From assembly GCF_001298445.1 (NCBI RefSeq), contig NZ_CP012036.1, forward strand, positions 1,241,153 to 1,305,152: 64,000 nt of DNA, read 5' to 3'. Under the pieces are notes generated by a model. That model made no database searches. It worked only from the letters and a program-made list of their open reading frames with translations, and was not told the DNA's origin. Position numbers and translations under genes: made by a program. Shown one piece after another: positions 61,362 to 64,000 of the stretch (positions within the stretch are counted from its first letter, which is position 1; the number at the start of each line of letters is the position of its first letter). This DNA comes from Nostoc piscinale CENA21 (GTDB taxonomy: Bacteria > Cyanobacteriota > Cyanobacteriia > Cyanobacteriales > Nostocaceae).

Positions 61362-64000
61362 ATGAGTAAAAGACCTGGGATTCTCATTACCAAGCCTATC
61401 GGTATTTTAAACAAAGATATTAATGTTGATTGGCGGAGTTTCTTTACAGGAATTATTAAAGTTGGAGCGAATGCGGCTACTGCTAATTGGGGGAACTTAC
61501 CAGAGAATATTGTTGATATTGGTGCAGCCGTTGGGTTAGCCAAAGAACCAGGAGAACTTGCTTGGGTGTTGATTTTTCAGTCTCTCATCAAAACAATGGC
61601 TAGTTTAGTCGAAGACAATCAAGATTTAATCCTACAAGCTAACAAACATCAAGAAGTCAACCTTGATGATTTAAAAATAATTTCAGAACATCGCCTCAGC
61701 CAATCTTTAGAAAAACTCGACCAAGAAGAAATTACTATTTACCAAGACTTTTTTGAAAATCCCCAAGACTTATCTATTGTTGCAGCTATTAAAACTCCTT
61801 TTGCTGAGTGGTTACAAAGTTTAAATCTCAACCAAGCACAATCAGAAGCTATCAGTCAACGTTTACCAATTCAGTTTATCTCGGCGTTGCATGAAGAATG
61901 GGCAAATAATTCTGATAAATATGCTCGTTTACAAGCAGAACTAGACACTCCATTTATTAAAGCAGTAGAACGAGAAGCTAAACGGGAACTTTCTTGGCGA
62001 CGTTATTTTGCTTGGCTGCAAAACCAAATTAATCAAAGAATGTTTGATGAAGTTTTTACCTTGCAGCAAGTTTATATATCATTGCGTGCTTATTATGAAG
62101 AACGTAACGATGAAAAAAGAGAACAAAAAATTCAAAAAGTTGTTGTTGATTTAGACACAGAGCTTCAAACTTGGCTAGATGCAGCTAACCCTAAAGATGC
62201 TATTCGGGTTATTAGTGGTAGTCCAGGCAGTGGTAAATCATCTTTTACTAAAATATTTGCTGCTAAACAGGCAAAAACTTGGTTAAGCAAAGAAACTAAT
62301 CAACCAAAAGTTTATGTTTTATTTATTCCTCTACACTTGTTTAATCCAGAAGGTGATTTAGTTACTGAAATTGGCAAATTTATCAACTCAATGCGACGAG
62401 ATACACCTCTGTCATCTAATCCATTAGAGCAAGATAATTTTGTGCCAAGGTTGCTAATTATATTTGATGGTTTAGATGAACTATCAATGCAAGGAAAACT
62501 AGGCGCTGATGTTGCTCAAAAATTTGTAAGCGAAGTCAGAGGAGAAGTAACTAGAGCAAACACCAGTCAGACTCGTTTGCAAGTTTTAATTAGTGGTCGA
62601 GAATTAGTAGTCCAAAATAACAGCAGTGAGTTTCGCAAAGAAAAACAAATCTTGTATATTCTGCCTTATTTAATAGAGGAGGCACAAAAAACTGATTACG
62701 TTGATGAAAAGAAATTGTTAGATGAAGACCAAAGACATTTGTGGTGGCGTTCTTACGGTTCAGCTAGTAATCGCGGATATGATGGTTTACCAACAGAATT
62801 AGACAAAGGCCAGTTGCGAGAAATTACTGCTCAACCTTTGCTAAATTATTTAGTTGCTTTAAGTTATGACCAAGATCAGTCATTCCTTTCTGAAAATAGT
62901 AACCTCAATGATATTTACGCATCTTTATTAACGCGAGTTTATCGGCGAGTTTGGGCTGATGATAATCCGCATATTAGGGGCGTTGAGGAGGAAGATTTTA
63001 TCAGAATCCTAGAAGGTATTGCTATTGCGGCGTGGCATGGAGGTGATGGACGCACCACAACAGTTAAAAAAATCGAAAGTCTTTGTGAACAGGAGATTCT
63101 CAAACGTGTTTTAGATGTTTTTAAAGCTTCAGATAGCAAAGCTGGTATAACTCGTCTGTTAACTGCTTTTTATTTCCGTAAGAGTGGGTATAAACAAGAT
63201 GAAGAAACTTTTGAATTTACGCATAAAAGCTTTGGTGAGTATCTAACTGCAAGGCGTATAGTCTGGGAAGTAAAACGCCTGTATGAAATGCAAGAACTGA
63301 GTAAAAAAAAATTCATATATAACCTGGACAGAAAAAGATGCTTTAAAAAAGTGGGCAGAGCTTTTTGGTTCAACTGCTATGGATAATTACCTCTTTCAGT
63401 TCGTGATTAATGAAATTCGTTTACAGCAAGATAAAGATAAAGTTGATGTTGGCAAATGGCAAGAGATGTTGTGCAGCTTAATTGGTTTTATGCTACGTCA
63501 CGGAATGCCGATGGAACTTTTGCCGGAAATCAAAAGCTTTCATCAAGCCAATCAACAAGCACGTAACGCAGAAGAAGCATTATTAGTTGTTTTAAATGCT
63601 TGCGCTAGGGTGACGCAAAAGATTTCCAAGATTGAATGGCCTGATCTTGAAACTTCTGAAGTATCTGAAAAACCAAAAGCCTCTAATGCTTTTGGGGCTT
63701 GGATTTCTCGTTTACATGGGCAACGAGTTAGTTGGGGTGCTGATGTATTGTGCTTAGATTGTCTCAGTTTTTTAGATTTACAAAACTGTATTTTAGTTGC
63801 GAAAGATTTTTTGTGGGCAAATCTTCAAGGGGCGAATCTTTACGAGGCGAATCTTTACGAGGCGAATCTTTACGAGGCGAATCTTCAACGGGCGATTCTT
63901 CAACGGGCGATTCTTCAACGGGCGATTCTTCAACGGGCGATTCTTCAACGGGCGATTCTTCAACGGGCGAATCTTCAAGTGGCGAATCTTGAAGGGCGAA
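61362..64000 (+). pseudogene. NACHT-like P-loop NTPase with C-terminal pentapeptide repeats (frameshifted, runs off the window)
   Basis: From the ATG at 61362 the N-terminal 280 residues have no recognised domain (helical; DWRSFFTGIIKVGANAATANW near the start). Walker A is GSPGSGKSSFTK near residue 287 and Walker B LLIIFDGLDELSM near 366, with Asp-Gly-Leu-Asp-Glu as in NACHT/STAND NTPases. The frame breaks at the A9 run 63303-63311. With one A removed it continues as KNSYITWTEKDALKKWAELF and on to pentapeptide repeats (ANLQG, ANLYE, AILQR) from about 63814, still open at 64000. STAND proteins of this kind often sense invaders or host damage and trigger cell death; an antiphage or signalling role is plausible, not shown. 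The gene could also start at TTG 61311. Confidence 0.75.
63829..63994. repeat. 15-bp tandem repeats encoding pentapeptides
   Basis: Units GCGAATCTTTACGAG (three) and GCGATTCTTCAACGG (five) are almost identical at DNA level, including third positions, so the array grew recently by slippage or unequal crossover. The last unit before the window end has GAAGGGC where GAAGGGGC would keep the frame. Confidence 0.8.

Noticed and set aside
63793..63978. Minus-strand frame of repeated KNRPL-type residues
   Set aside because: It is the antisense of the 15-bp pentapeptide repeats.
1..64000. Numerous GCGATCGC octamers as regulatory sites
   Set aside because: These are HIP1 sequences, abundant across most cyanobacterial genomes and spread through coding and non-coding DNA alike.
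1..64000. tRNA or rRNA genes
   Set aside because: I looked for cloverleaf-like sequence with a T-loop motif (GGTTCRAAT) in gaps between genes and found none that folds convincingly.

Overview
The window looks like a chromosomal segment of a filamentous (Nostocales-type) cyanobacterium. Supporting signs are the many GCGATCGC (HIP1) octamers, paired SLH-OprB porins, a SphS/SphR phosphate two-component system, UbiB/ABC1 and ClpC proteins of cyanobacterial type, several small proteins typical of cyanobacteria (DUF3318, DUF3143, DUF1350, Uma2), dispersed GGGAGACAAG-type short tandem repeats, and small palindromic mobile repeats. No rRNA, tRNA or CRISPR array was seen.

Layout. 0-5 kb: two envelope glycosyltransferases (a GT2-GtrA fusion and a GT39-like membrane enzyme), a small gene followed by a 22-codon HNH nuclease remnant, a DUF3318 protein and a zinc-ribbon protein. 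5-12 kb: an exported amidohydrolase, a COQ4 homologue, two tandem SLH porins that share a 329-bp identical block, and a Crp/Fnr regulator. 12-17.5 kb: phosphate module, with a PhoX phosphatase carrying Pho-box-like repeats upstream, then the sphR-sphS-phoU operon (phoU is frameshifted). 18-20 kb: two paralogous coiled-coil proteins. 20.3-21.6 kb: a graveyard holding an ISAs1 transposase remnant, a dead PIN toxin and its partner. 21.9-33 kb: a UbiB-type kinase, a TpsA-like exoprotein, a PhoD phosphatase, a PLP decarboxylase (frameshifted), DprA and a DUF2269 protein. 33-43 kb: a DUF1350 protein (frameshifted), a J-domain protein, the lysA-cdaA-uppS operon, Uma2, RimI and ClpC. 43.2-46.6 kb: an accessory patch of small paired genes (DUF6888/6887-like, MazEF-like, aspartic-protease pair), most of them damaged. 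46.6-58 kb: a saccharopine-dehydrogenase-like protein, a Nif11-like peptide, a cluster of small mobile repeats, CDF and OFA transporters, an ene-reductase, a NicO-type metal exporter, and a GAF histidine kinase (frameshifted) with a NarL regulator. 58.2-60.4 kb: a secreted phosphodiesterase-family enzyme. 60.4-64 kb: a repeat-rich intergenic region, then a NACHT-like P-loop NTPase with pentapeptide repeats (frameshifted) that runs off the window.

Two observations stand out. First, nine separate genes are broken by exactly one extra base in an A or T run of 7-9, and every coding run of 8 or more that I noticed is out of frame; this means either systematic homopolymer error or slippage-dependent expression. 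Second, the NACHT-pentapeptide gene, a candidate defence gene, is preceded by seven 21-bp tandem repeats (two helical turns each) carrying a small palindrome, which looks like an operator or iteron array.
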